From: Zarea fungicola
Taxonomy: Eukaryota > Ascomycota > Sordariomycetes > Hypocreales > Cordycipitaceae
Assembly: GCA_900169235.1 (NCBI GenBank)
Contig: FWCC01000237.1
Span: 248,001-312,000, forward strand
Direction: 5' to 3'
Length of the DNA: 64,000 nt
In this document: positions 46,971 to 58,717 of the stretch, one piece after another
Position numbering within the stretch: the first letter of the stretch is position 1
How the letters are laid out: every line of letters starts with the position of its first letter
The notes under the pieces: generated by a model
Database searches by the model: none
Told to the model about the DNA's origin: nothing
Seen by the model: only the letters and a program-made list of their open reading frames with translations
Program-made: the position numbers and the translations under genes

Positions 46971-47600
46971 GTCTCGCAGGCTCTCAATTGTGCCATTTAA
47001 AGCCGCCCGCTTCTGGCACCAAGGCCACACACCAAGGACGCCTCTGGTCCGCAACGTCCCACTCCGCAGGCAGAAGGGTTAAAAAAAAAAATGTCGTCCT
47101 TTTAATATGCCCTTTGCAGGCGCAGCACGTCTCCACTTGCAGCCGATTCGCAAAGTCATCCAGTCAATCACGACACCAGGTCGAGTCACACGTCAGGCAT
47201 TGCGCCAGTTTGAGGGGGGCGTGTGCCTTTTCTTGTCGCTGGTTTAAGTAACAGCAGCAAGCTAGAAAATTTCAACAAGGGAAGCCGAAAAAGTATACAA
47301 TAAAACCCTGCCCAGCACCAGGGACCAAAGGATTCTCTTCAAAGAATTCTGCACCCAACAAAAACGACAGTTGTTGCTGGACCGCTTCCCAAGGCAGCCA
47401 GGCGTTCTCTTATCTGCTGCGACACCTCACGCACATTCTTCAACCCGCTTCGCTTCGCAGGTACCGTGCTGTCCGCCGATTCGGAGCAGATCCACCGTTG
47501 CTGAGCCTCGAGCTGATTAGTCACTTGCTCACGCATTTTTAACCTTCTCAACTCTGGAGACCCAGTCCAGCTTTGTCGCTGACTGCCAACCGATCCTCGG

Positions 47601-48103
47601 TCCACTTGGGTATCCGTCAGCATACGGGACAGGCGGAACACCGAGCCATAGTAGCCCGCATTGCAACTGAGACGAAAAGAGTCACTTGGCTAATAAAGAC
47701 CGGATACCTGCCGGCCGTTGTACTGGTAGCCTTTGTGTCTTTTATTATTTCCTCTTTGCCCAACATCCTTTCCACATCTCTCAATCGATTCCAATCTCCT
47801 GCCAGTCGCACAAGATCCTCCCCATCACATCACACCCTCTGACTCTCTTGCCGCTGTTGCTGTACGACGGCCCAATCTACTCGCCCGACCCCGATCGTCT
47901 CTCCCAACTCCAGAATCGTCGCGCGCTGCATCTCCCAACAAGCGAGTCACTAGCCACCCTTTCGCCTTGTTTCTCGATCCTCTCTATTTTGGTCGACTTT
48001 TCAGGCCAGGGGCTTGTGAGGCAGTCTTTTCACTGCAGCTCCGTCAAATTCTATTTCCATCACGCCACAAGGCAATTTCTCCTTCATTACATACAGAAAC
48101 ACT
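47601..48103 (+). promoter_or_regulatory. Pyrimidine-rich leader or promoter of the Ecl1-type gene
   Basis: A CT-rich region with many short CATC and CTC runs, as in fungal core promoters and 5' leaders. Several upstream ATGs open frames (from about 47686 and 47733) that overlap the main start in other frames. The transcript therefore probably starts late, contains a leader intron, or is under upstream-ORF control. Confidence 0.45.
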
Positions 48104-48984
48104 ATGCCTCATCAGAGACGCAAATCGGGCCACGGTCTCAGTGGTACTGAGTCCCGCAAGTCCGAAACTTCGTCCAGGCAGGTTCGGCCGACCATGACGC
48201 GCCGTTACACTCCAACAACGGTGCAGCGTTCATCGAGGACACCACGCTATGAATCTTCTTCCGAAGACGAGAGCTTCCCGCAATTCTGGTATGTTTTCTC
48301 CCAACAATGATACGAGAATCTGGTGCAGGCTGCATCTCCCCCACAAAGAGCCCCACTAACCTGATGATTGTAGCATGTCCTGCGAGAAGCAATTCCTCCC
48401 TGCTAGCGACAACTTTCTCTACTGCTCCGAAAGGTAATTGAAAAAAAAAACACATCTTGTTTTGATTAAAGCTTTGCTCATTTGAACATCACTAACACGA
48501 TGTCTTTTGCAGCTGCCGTCGATCTGATCTGTCTGCTACGCCTTCATCCTCCTACAACTCGTACAGTGGTGCCAACGACTACAGCCTCGCCCGTCGCCAG
48601 TCCTACTACGCATCCGACTCCGAGCCCAGGGACATTATTCCCCAAGCCTCACCTTCGAGACCCGGCTCCATGCTCTTCGCGTCCTCACCTCCCGCGACTC
48701 CCGGCACCTACTATTCCTCCTCCAAACCGGAATCCGCCCTCTCCGCCCTCCGTTCGCTGACAGCGATCCACCCTCCCAGTCCACCTTCACCAACGGGCAG
48801 TGCGGGCGGATTTTGGCCTTTTGGAAAGAGCCCCAGCTCCTCATATGCCCGCTCTTCCACCGGATACATGGAAACCAGCCACCACACATACCATGGCTTA
48901 ACCGCCACCACCGACCGTCCTCTTCCATCCAGGTCATCGCGCCCCAAGAGCAGTGAACTCGTCACTCCTCTTGTCGGACGATGA
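48104..48984 (+). CDS. Ecl1-type life-span regulatory factor (small zinc-binding protein)
   Basis: Three exons: 48104-48288, 48374-48433 and 48513-48984, giving 238 residues. The 60-base middle exon carries most of the family signature: Cys62, Cys65, Cys79 and Cys83, in CMSCEKQF and YCSESCRRSD. This matches the Ecl1/2/3 family, first described in fission yeast as extenders of chronological life span and tied to zinc or sulphur limitation and stress signalling. The remainder is Ser/Pro/Tyr-rich and disordered, longer than in yeast (about 80 residues), as in filamentous fungi. The zinc motif is complete only after splicing. The start MPHQRRKSGHG is the ATG that opens the frame into the signature. 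Confidence 0.82.
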
Positions 48985-50212
48985 GATGCCATGATCAAGC
49001 ATCATCATGAGCATCTTGCTCAAAAAAGGCGGTCGATGTGCCAACAGCAGTGGATGAGTTTGTGCACCAATAAATTTTAAAAACATTTTGCCCTTAATAC
49101 CCTTTCCCCCGAATCACTCTCATCTCAACATGTTTTGAACACTACTACGGTTTTTACGCATTTTACGAAAGCATTCAACGGATATATTCATTCAACCATT
49201 TTTTCTCTTATTATTTTGCCTTGGCTTTTTTTACTTTTTTCTGGACGGGATTTCTTTTGTTTTTGTTGTACAGAAAATAACTACGGAAACCAGATGTCAT
49301 AAAAAAGTGTGGGAAATGGACCACTATTTCACCATCTCATGAACGGCGTTTTTTATTCGATTTTTTTTTCCTTGCCAGAAAGGCATTCGACAATACTACA
49401 TATTGCATCGAATAGAAATGGACAGTTGGGCATTTTGTTTTCTTTTGCATCTCAAGGAGGATGCATGTAGTTTGAGCGTTTTGGTAGTTTCAAGGAAACA
49501 AAGTCGGACAAGAGAGGCGGTGGCCGTTATTGGCGTACAGGCAGACATGCTGCTGGCCATTTCTTTTCTTTTCTCGTCTCTCTATTTAGATGATACAATT
49601 CGCTCCTGCACAATTTAGATAGCTCAACAATTCAGTTTTTTTTTCCTCGTTGAAAACAATGCCGCTATTGCTACGCTTAATTCTTACTTCACTGCATTTC
49701 CTTGCTTGGCGGCCTCGTCTTTATCGCTCCTGTTTGCCTTGTTTTGAGTACAGGCCGTTCTTTTTTGAAATCAAATCACTGCCAAGATGAATAAAAGCAA
49801 ACAGTCGTTATAACAAATTCAAATAAATCTAGCTCCGCAGAAAATGCCTTGCATACAGAACCATAGCTTTAAACATTGCATCTCGCCATGCTGCCACGTT
49901 CCACCTCCTTTCGTATCATGTAAATCCAGCTACCAGGCCGAGGTTTCTTTTCTTTCTCATACAAAAACCAAATATAAGAAGAAAAAAGATAAAATACTGC
50001 ACAATGCATAATCTGTCATTCCATGCCCCTCCCTCCCCAAAATAAAAAGGTTCGGTTCCTCTCTGCCGTAGATTGCTAGTACAGAAAATATGTTCCCTTC
50101 TCTCTGTTCTTTTCTTCTCCCTCTCTACATCTCTCATTGCTCTTCTATACTCCTCATCACTTTCCTTTTCTTTTTTTCTTTTTTTGATTTTTTTCTCCTT
50201 CCGTATTTTCAA
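48985..50212. other. Convergent intergenic region, T-rich
   Basis: 1.2 kb between the Ecl1-type gene (+) and the flippase gene (-). It has many T runs and pyrimidine-rich stretches and is probably mostly 3' UTR. No gene is supported. Confidence 0.5.
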
Positions 50213-53200
50213 CTATTGCGGCCTTGAACTAGCCATTTCACCATATCGTCCACGGTTCTTGGTTGTATCGTACGCTTGCAACACGCGCGTCTGACTCTCG
50301 TCGGCCTGCGAAAAGGCGTAGCCGCGCTGCTTTCGCATGCGTTGCACTTGACGGACCTTGCGAATAGCTTTTTGGAATTGCTCCATTCTGTTATCCAAAA
50401 TGTTAGTGTTCAAGTTGCATGCAACTCGCCGTAGCTCCCGTGTGGCGGCCGAATGGAAACAGGGGGTGGAGGGGGGACGAACCTAGGCCGGTAATCTTGA
50501 ATGTTGTACTTTTGAATCTCCTGGATATGGTGGTATGTTTGCGGGCGATACATGCGCTTGGCATACTTCCACGCAAAGTCTCTGAGCAGGCAGAGACCAG
50601 CGAGCGCAAATGTCTGCAACCAAAAGATCGGGCTGGTATACAGCTGCGGGATGACGCCGTGATACTCGGCCGAGATGTGGACCAAGGGTGCTACGCTGCC
50701 ATATGCCGCGGTAAGGACGTACCAGACGGCCATGCTGCCAGGGATGGCCATGACGTGGTACTTGGTCCAGTTATTGGTCACCAGGGCTGCCTTGCCTAGC
50801 ACAGTGAGGAGGACGGTGCCGTACAGCGCAGTGCCCCAGACCCAGTGCCCGGCAATCTTGCCATCGCCCAGGATCCCGTCACCATACCAGATGAGCTCGG
50901 CAAAGACGTACAGGATGATGGAGTGGTACACGGCGTTGGCAATCCATTGCCAAAATACCTTGAGCTTAAACGACAGGTTCTGCTGGCCCATGGTGTACAG
51001 CTGCGGATAGCGATCCAGGAGGCGGGCAGAAATAAACTGATCCAGGATACCAATCGCCAGCGGGGGGAACACGGTGTAGAAGACATTGTAAAACGACAGG
51101 GTCCACGATTCGTAAATGACCTGGCCGGAAAAGACGTTTTGAAAAGCATACCAAAACTGAGTCATGTACAGAGCGATATTCTTGTAGAATGAAAACAGAA
51201 TGGTCTTGCTAATTCGTTGGTAGCTCCAGGCGCCGTGCACCAGAAGCAGCTTTCGAAGGTAGCGGAACTGTGCGATTGCCACATCGGCGCTGCGAGCAGC
51301 CTGCAGACCCTCAACTCCGCTGATACCGACGCCGATATGGGCAGCCTGGATCATGGACACGTCGTTGGCTCCATCGCCAATAGCGAGGAGGATTGACTGC
51401 TTCTGATACTTTTTGACCAGCTTTACGACCAGAGCCTTTTGCAAGGGGGAAACACGGCAGCAAATAACTGCCTTGCACATGATTGCAAGTTTCAAGAAGA
51501 GCTGCTCGAGATCCTTTTCGAGAGCAAATGTTAGAGATTTGCCGTCAATGACGAGTGCCAGCGTCTCCATCTCGATAGTTCCGTCGCCTTGTGTGCGGAT
51601 AGCGTCAAGTTTCTTCTGGAGGTTGTCTCTAGTCGCCTCTGCGGTCTCTTCGTTGACAATTAACAACATCATGTCTTCACTGAGAAGCTTGCAACTCATG
51701 CCAATGTTGATGGCAGTCTCCTGACGATCACCAGTGAGAACCCAGACCTTGATGTTGGCCTCCTGGAGGGTGTGAATAGTCTCCGGAACGCCATCCTGGA
51801 GACGATCCTCGATAGCCGTGGCACCGAGTAAAGTAAAATCATGTTCAATGATTTCTGCCGCCTTGTCCAGCTCCTCCGCTCGGTTACCGCCGACAGTGGT
51901 AGCGGCCGTGTCAAAGATACGGTACCATTCTTGGAATTCCTGTTCGGGGATCTCACGCATAGCAAGACACAGAGTTCGTAGACCTTCTGAGGCATAGTCT
52001 TCCAGATGGCGCAAAGTAGCATCCACATGAGGGTTCTGGTCGTGAAGGCGTTCAAGAATAACCGTGTCGGCACCTTTGCAATAGCAGCGAATCTTGCCAT
52101 CGGGGCAGCGATAGATCGTGGACATTCGTTTCCTGGTAGAGTTGAATTCGCAGACGGCGAGCAGCTCGTATTGCAGCTCCTGGCCCCCGACGTCAATAAT
52201 GACAGCCTTTGGCTTGCGAGCAAAGAACTTGTATCCAAGCGTCTGGGCACCATCGACCAAGGCACCTTCGTCGGGGGATGCCGCCTGGTATTTGATGGTG
52301 CCTTTCTCGTCAACCTCGGGGATAACCGTATGGCAAGTGGCCAAGAGAGCAAGAAAGTGGTCAATTGCATCTGCCGTGTAGTGGCCATCTGCTAGGTTGG
52401 ATCTGAGCTGGTTGAAGTTATGAATGCCGTTTTCAATATCATCTGGAGAAGTGGCGCGTCGGTCCTCGGGGACGTCGTCTGCATACATGATACCGCCAAT
52501 AGAGCACTGCTTGAACTCCATCATATTGCAGGTCAGTGTGCCGGTTTTGTCAGAAAAGACGTATTCCACCATTCCCAATTCTTCGACCAAACTGGACGTT
52601 CGGCAAGTGGCAGGTGTGTCGGTCTTATCATAGTACATATCCAAGTCGTCATTGATAAGAATGGCGTGCCAGTACTTGACCAGTTCGACAGTCACGAAGA
52701 GCGAGATTGGAACAAGAGCAGAGAACAAGACCCAGTATGTGACCATGTCTCTGGCGAAAGTCTTGATTCCCGTTCCCACACCAGAGATCTGCTCCAGATA
52801 CAGGTAGTCATAGTGATGGCCACTGACCTGGCGCGTCACCATATCTCCGACAGTGCAAGCCGCGCTAAGAATGAGAAGCATTGCTACAAGAATGAGCACA
52901 AGAGAATTGACCTGTCGTTCAACCTTAGTTCGCTTGATTGGTGTGGCTGTGGCATTTCGCATCAGCTTTGTCTCGTGGCCAGTAAACACAACAACGCCGT
53001 GAATCCAAGGGGTGTTTCTAAGTGTGGCGCCACGAAGAAGCAACTGCTCAGGGTTCAGAGCCAGTTCGCGCTCGCCACCACCAGATTGCATAGTCAAGGT
53101 AGCCTCATAGGTATACAGGCTGCTATTTGGCTGTTCGGACTTGATGCGCCCAGTAAGACGACTCAATTCGCTGGGCGATACCATTGCTGATGTTTCAGGG

Positions 53201-54375
53201 AGGGCTTGCTTGATCTTAAGGTTAGTCTCACCATCCAAGTTTGCGGTTTCGATGTAACAGAGACCCTCGGGCTCAGAACTAGCTAAAAGGACTAAATCTG
53301 CGGGAAATGGCTCCTCGGATTCAACTCGGATAACATCACCAACTGCCACATTGATCCACTTGGTTTCCGTAAAGCTGGAGCCTCGGAGAACTTGCGCTCT
53401 TGAGGTGTTGAGCGCATTGTCGGCCTGTTTTCGCCGGTAGTCTTCAACAAGTTCTTTTCCGGCGGAGACTAAGAGCACAATGAGCAAAGGGGCAATGGTC
53501 GTGTAACGATTCGTGGGCGAGAGGCCAGGAATTTGCTGTAGGGCAGCAGTGAACAAGAAGAAGACGTTGGCAACTTTTGAAAATTGTTCAAAAAGGAATT
53601 TTGGCAAAAAAGTTGCGAAGTTGTATTTTGCTGTTGAGATGTGATTGTCGACATATTTGTTTTCGGCGTTTGCGGGAGGGTTATTGAGGAAGATGTTTCT
53701 GGGACCGAGGGTCGAAGGATCAGGCTTTCGTGAGCCAAAACCAAACTTAAAGTTACCCAGGTCAAACTTGCCACCACTTTGTTTCTGTTGCTGCGCGGAT
53801 GCTGCGCCGGCGTCGCTTCTCTCGTGCGTATTTTCTGTCAGTGGGAGATCCATCTCCGAGTATCCTTGCCCGCGGCCCATTCTATTCCTGAATCGCCCGA
53901 GGAAGCCACCGCCCAGACTTAAAACACTATTACGGTTGCGGGCATTGGCCCTGGCCGTAGCCGTTGAGTTGCCCATGTTGGGGTGTCCATCGTTTTGGTA
54001 ATATGATGCGCGGTCCGAAGGGTAGTCATCAAAGTCGTCGGCGTAACGTTGGTAGTTGCCGAGCTCGGAGGTCTGGCTGTATTGCCGGGTCATGTATGGC
54101 CCTGTGGCATCGGGATGAGACGAGCTCAGTGCAGCGCCGGGTTGTCGTGTAGGAGGGTTGTGAGAGCCGCTTGCACCTACAAAGTCGTCGTACGACACCG
54201 ACGGGCGGCTGGGATTTTCTTGGGCTTGGTTGTAATTTCTTAAGAGGTCATCGTCGTTGAGGGTAGATCGCTGGCCCTGGCTATAGATGGGCTGCTCGTT
54301 GTCCAAATCAAGTAGCAAGTCATCGCCATTGTGCGACTGGCCGCCATGGGGACCTCCAGGAGGTCGTCCAGCCAT
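50213..54375 (-). CDS. drs2: P4-type ATPase (Drs2-like phospholipid flippase)
   Basis: Two exons: 54375-50483 and 50387-50213, giving 1355 residues. It moves phosphatidylserine and phosphatidylethanolamine to the cytosolic leaflet of trans-Golgi and plasma membranes, together with a Cdc50 partner. An N-terminal ~230-residue Gly/Asn/Asp-rich disordered region is followed by NIFLNNPPANAENKYVDNHISTAKYNFATFLPKFLFEQFSKVANVFFLF-type signature residues. LDGETNLK (actuator), the phosphorylation motif SDKTGTLTCNMMEFKQ, and GDGANDVSMIQAAHIGVGISG follow in order, with ten helices expected. The C-terminal exon supplies the basic tail RMEQFQKAIRKVRQVQRMRKQRGYAFSQ, matching Drs2 regulatory tails. The ATG at 54375 (MAGRPPGG) is chosen; the frame upstream lacks an ATG. 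Retaining the last intron would give a different C terminus (see findings). Confidence 0.94.
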
Positions 54376-55428
54376 GCTGGGTCGGCGCTGGTTTATAGGA
54401 AGCTCGGATCGCAAGAATGGGGGCTCATGCGAATATCAACGCGGGCCAAACAACAGCTTGGGGGTTAATTAGACTTGGAATTGTAGAATATCGTCGTGTG
54501 GCGGATGGCTCGATGAAGGAATCGATAGGACAGAGGTTGCGTTGTGATGGATCGTCAACATGCGACGTTGAAGATGCAAGGAAGCACAGCCTCCTTTGGT
54601 TGCGTGAGCTTGCGACTAGCCCACTGTGGCTGATTTACAGCAAGGCTTAGCCTAATAATAATAAGAGTGAGCTGGATATTTTTAAACAGGAGGTCGCTTT
54701 TTTCGCACTCTCTTTCTTTTCTTCTTCTTCTTCTTCTTCCTTGAGAAGCTGTCAGGATGATTAAATTGAGCCAGGCTGCCATGCCCAGGAACGAAATATT
54801 CTCAAACTCAACCACATATGAAAGGGGCTGAGCCCGGTGATGATCTATTATCCGGGTGGCCTCGGGTACTGGTCAGCGGTAGGCGCCGTGGATACAGCGT
54901 TGACGGACTATTACAGGCTTGTTACAGCGGGAAGACATCCCACCTACAGTGGCGACGAGAGGCACGGCTTGTAGCACCCACCCCACCCTGGGCAAACAAA
55001 CAGGGGAAGCTGTCAAGGGGCTCATCAAAGAACAAAGCGCCCTGTTGGCACTGAGCCACACAGAGTCTCGTCTTAACACGTTCTCACCTTGCGCCTCTTG
55101 CTTGGCTGCTGACGATTGCGTGTACCTTTGCTGGCGTGTGGGCATTTCCCACTCTAACCTAACTTTTTGGTGATTGTTTGAAATGTCATGAAACAAATCA
55201 TCAAAATATGCGCGCTGTGCCAATTAGCCTTGTATACCAAGGCTCAAGCTTCTCCCAGGTTGAGCTGAACCGACGATTGATACACGTACGTATGAGGATG
55301 ATCGCGGGCAGGTGCAGATACGAAGCGACATACGACTGCATCTCAGTTCATTATCTATATTAATCTTATTTCTTTATTTTTAATCTTTTAATTTCCGTAC
55401 ACTTCATAGCTAAGCCTCAACCTCATGT
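54376..55428. promoter_or_regulatory. Flippase upstream region and epoxide hydrolase 3' region
   Basis: 1.05 kb. It includes a TTC microsatellite near 54716-54740. The segment next to 54376 should be the flippase promoter. No gene is supported. Confidence 0.45.
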
Positions 55429-56445
55429 TTAAAGTGATGCCTTAGCTAGCAGCTTCTTCTCCAGCCAGCCAGCGACGGCACGGTTCACTTCATCTGCCGC
55501 CTCCCACAGCGCCCAGTGACTAGCATTGACCTCACCCCTGGTCAGGTCATCAAAATGCTCCTCCATGCCGCGTGACATGGACGGCGGCAGAGCCACATCC
55601 CTTGACGCGGCGATAAAGAGCGACGGCATTGGCATCTTGCCACGGGACGCCAGCTCGACATCTGCGTGATGGTTGAGCTCGCGCGTACGGTACCAGTTGA
55701 GCGGTCCGCGTAGCTCCGGTGACGCCTGGCGTGCGTACTCGTCGACGTAGAAGTCGAGCTCCTCCTTGGACAGCAGCGGCGTCGGCTTAAGGCAGTCGAG
55801 GTTCTCAAAAAGGATCCCGCGGTCTGCCCGCATCGCAACCTCACCACTTGGTCCCCGTCCACCATACATGCCGTTGAGGAACTGGCGAAGCTTGTCGCGG
55901 CCCTGGATGTTGGCCTCCACGTCGGGTCCCTTGAACTGCAGCTGATAGGTAAAGTTGGTGAGAATACCTGCCTTGATGTAGTCCTCGAGCGGCGTGTACT
56001 TGACCTGCGCCTTGGGGTACGGTGTGCAGACGCTGAAGACGGCCTTGATCAGGTCAGGGTAGCGCTCGGCGGTGCGCCAGACGACTATACCACCCCAGTC
56101 GTGGCCGCCGAGAACAATCTGGCCGTCCTTGCCGACAAACTTTCTCGCCAGCTCCGCAATATCGGCCGCCACGCTCTTCATCGTGTAGTCGCTCAACTCA
56201 GTAGGTCCTTCCGACCGCGCGTAGCCGACATTGTCGGGGACAATCACCTGGTAGCCAAGGGACATGAAGTAGGGCACTTGGTAGCGCCAGCCGAAGCCCA
56301 TGTCTGGGAAACCGTGGATGAGAACCATGGTGTCGCGCTTGGTGTCCTGGGGCTCACCAACAATGTAGTGATATTTCTTTCCGCGAATCGTATCATAGCA
56401 GCTCTTGACTCGAGGGTCGTTGGGCTTGAGCTTGCTGGTGTCCAT
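55429..56445 (-). CDS. Epoxide hydrolase (alpha/beta fold)
   Basis: Single exon, 338 residues. It hydrolyses epoxides, probably xenobiotic or lipid-derived, to diols. The oxyanion HGFPD is at 44-48 and the nucleophile Asp116 lies in GGHDWGG (113-119). A lid region with Tyr residues follows (TYQLQFKGPDVEAN). A likely acid Asp lies in AASRDVALPP, and the general base is His310 in SHWALWEA. The fold order and length match soluble microbial epoxide hydrolases. Asp as nucleophile in the HDWGG context separates it from lipases and esterases. There is no signal peptide, so it is probably cytosolic or peroxisomal. The C terminus KASL is not a clear PTS1. Confidence 0.92.
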   Translation of the reverse strand: MDTSKLKPNDPRVKSCYDTIRGKKYHYIVGEPQDTKRDTMVLIHGFPDMGFGWRYQVPYFMSLGYQVIVPDNVGYARSEGPTELSDYTMKSVAADIAELARKFVGKDGQIVLGGHDWGGIVVWRTAERYPDLIKAVFSVCTPYPKAQVKYTPLEDYIKAGILTNFTYQLQFKGPDVEANIQGRDKLRQFLNGMYGGRGPSGEVAMRADRGILFENLDCLKPTPLLSKEELDFYVDEYARQASPELRGPLNWYRTRELNHHADVELASRGKMPMPSLFIAASRDVALPPSMSRGMEEHFDDLTRGEVNASHWALWEAADEVNRAVAGWLEKKLLAKASL

Positions 56446-57005
56446 GTCAGGTATAGCTGTATGTAATACTGATGAGATACTTGAGCTTCGTCGGTGAACG
56501 AATAAAAGGGATGGATGAGTAAAGTTGATTCGCGTGCTTATACTTAGTCAAGGTAACTCCGCGTCAGAATGCAAGTGCGGGCTAGGCGGGGTGTCTGCAC
56601 GACGGGAACCGGATTTTGAATATGACGACCGCCGGGTGAAGCTGCAGTGGAGCAAGAGGCTATGATTTCCTCCGTGCCTCGGCAAAATGTCTGACTTTTG
56701 AGAACAGCTATTTTAAGATACGCACGGAGTCTTTTGTTTTTTAAGAGCGCCAAGCATTGGTTGCTGATTTCAATTCGACTGGCAAGTATTTTCAAGGCTT
56801 ATAGTTATGTCTGAGTGATCTGCTGAGCTCTACTTCGGCAAAAACGTCTCGTGCTAGGCAGAACTTCCCACCAAGTGGGCATGCAGTGGCCGAATCCAAG
56901 TTGGTATGAGGCTGCGCCAAATGCTACCGTTAACCACAACATATATTCCATCACTTCTGAGAATGTACAAAGCCTCTTGCTATTCTAGGGCAAACCTACC
57001 TCCTA
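56446..57005. promoter_or_regulatory. Epoxide hydrolase upstream region
   Basis: 560 bases between two minus-strand genes; the right part is probably pinin 3' UTR. No discrete element is recognised. Confidence 0.4.
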
Positions 57006-58133
57006 TTAGTAAATAACCATGTCTTCCCCGGCGCGTTCTACAATGTCTCCGACATCATCATGATGGGTGATTCTTGTCTCGTTGTTGGAGGTATTGGGAA
57101 GTGCCACATCGTTCTTCATGGTCTCAACGGGGGACATGCCCCCCTGTGCAGTTTCATCATGGGATTCTTCTCCTCTCTTTGCATCAACATCCATAGCATG
57201 GGCTTGGGGGCTTGCTGTAGGTGACGGCTGCTGTTCGCGTGGCGGCGATGGTGGCCGCGGTCGTTTGGCAACACCGTGCCGATCGACGTGCCATTTTCTC
57301 CGTTTTTCAAAGTCACTCTCTTCACGCTGCACAAAGTCTCTTGCGGCCTGTCTTTGCCTGTCTATAATGTCCAACTGCTCGTTGGTACATCTCCAAGGCA
57401 GATAGTACTGCACCAGCGGCTGTTGTTAGCTCAACACAAATTCGGTTGGCAAAGCACTGGCTGGCAACGTACAATTTTTGGCACGGCTTTAGTTTGCAAA
57501 TACCTTGCCAAAGCCAGCTTTTTTATATGTCTGTTTCGCATCTGTTCCCGGAAACCACATTAGCAGTGTCCTTGTGCCTGGGACGACTGAGGAGGTACGC
57601 ACCACTTCCTCATCAAAAATGATCTGCTCTCGTATGCGGGTCGCGCGAAGCTGTGCAAGCCTCTCCGTCCGTCGTTGGTCATTCTCAGCCTCCTGCTTCT
57701 GCATGCGTTCTTGTTGTCGCTTCTCAATCTCTAGGCGGCGTTTTTGCTGCGCATTGCTCGGTCCCTGGTTGAGAGTACTAAGTAGGCCACCAAACAGCCG
57801 TCTACCACGTTTCTTATCCTCCTGTGTAGTAAATGGTGGACGTCTGTCGGCTACAGGCTCGTCCTCGTCGACACGCCGATTTCTCACTGGAGATCGTGAC
57901 CGTCTGTCTGGAGATCTCGATCGTCTGCCGTGGGATAAATAATGTCTGCCGGGTGATCGCGACCGTTTTCTTGCTTGTTCTTGGTCCTCGTCTGAAGAAT
58001 CGTATCGAGAGCGCTTCTGTAGGCCGTCATGGTCGGGTTCGGAGGACACCTTGCGCTTCAACGGCGGTGAGTCATGAGAGTCTGTGATTTCCATCGTTTC
58101 TTCTGTTTGTTGATGGGGCTCCAGAAACGCCAT
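57006..58133 (-). CDS. Pinin/SDK/memA domain protein
   Basis: Two exons: 58133-57504 and 57419-57006, giving 347 residues. Pinin links splicing, the exon-junction complex and mRNA processing in animals; fungal members are nuclear and little studied. A Ser/Arg/Asp-rich N terminus (GRRSRSPDRRSRSP) precedes the pinin core: RRLFGGLLSTLNQG, then a long charged helix (RRLEIEKRQQERMQKQEAENDQRR), LRATRI, MWFPGTDAK and YYLPWRCTNEQ. The acidic, disordered tail is typical. An alternative acceptor 12 bases downstream of the chosen one would remove four residues and keep the frame. The start is the ATG of MAFLEP, directly preceded by a TTAG that could be an acceptor, so an upstream non-coding exon is possible. 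Confidence 0.85.
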
Positions 58134-58717
58134 CCTAAGAAATTTCAAGTCAGGGGTCTAGTTTCTGGCATTCGCGCATTGTAGCACTCTGTAGCACTTT
58201 GCTCGACTTACGGTTTGGTGACAGAGTCGTTCTCTGAATATGGATCGTGCGCCTGGGTATACAAATTGTCGCTCGTCTAGAGACTACTCATAAAATATCA
58301 AGCGGTCCCCCACAGCATATCGAATACCTAGCCCGCACCGGCACTGGCGGCAATGTTTTAGAATTCCCCAATTGGGAAGAAGGAAGTTGTCGTTGATAGT
58401 GACCTGCCGCCTGCCTAGCGCGTTGAAAGACCACCCATGATTACAGCAGTCGTAGCGGATTCTTTTATTAGCGGTCTTGTGGTTGCCCCACTACGTGATT
58501 CGCCGCCACCGAGGTCCCTTCCACGCAACCTAAGAAACTTGGAGGCAAGGCTGAGAAATCGAGCACAATTGAACTACCTACTCAAATACACACATCACCG
58601 GCCCACAGCTCTGCTTCCCAGCAACAGCTTCTTGCCTCCTACAACCTCGATCCGACTCGCTCTACCGATCCCGCAAGACACCCTAGAAGGCTCACATTTT
58701 TCTTTCCAGTTGCCAAC
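58134..58717. promoter_or_regulatory. Bidirectional promoter between pinin and PHF5A genes
   Basis: 584 bases between the two start codons. A CCGCC-rich segment and CAC-rich leader (58560-58640) precede PHF5A. A shared promoter is inferred from the divergent layout only. Confidence 0.55.

Larger units (their letters stand above)
40967..47600. other. Gene-free region of about 6.6 kb
   Basis: No frame longer than about 150 codons, and none with a domain. Composition varies, with AT-rich patches at 42530-42860 and 45770-46200. It holds small direct repeats (AGCGGTCAAG near 41750), a GTAC-dense block at 45571-46085, and a GCGT microsatellite at 46955-46970. No transposon protein, terminal repeat pair or tRNA was found. 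The right part is probably the promoter of the Ecl1-type gene. Confidence 0.55.

Noticed and set aside
51696..52388. 230-codon minus frame
   Set aside because: Out-of-phase shadow of the flippase gene on the same strand.
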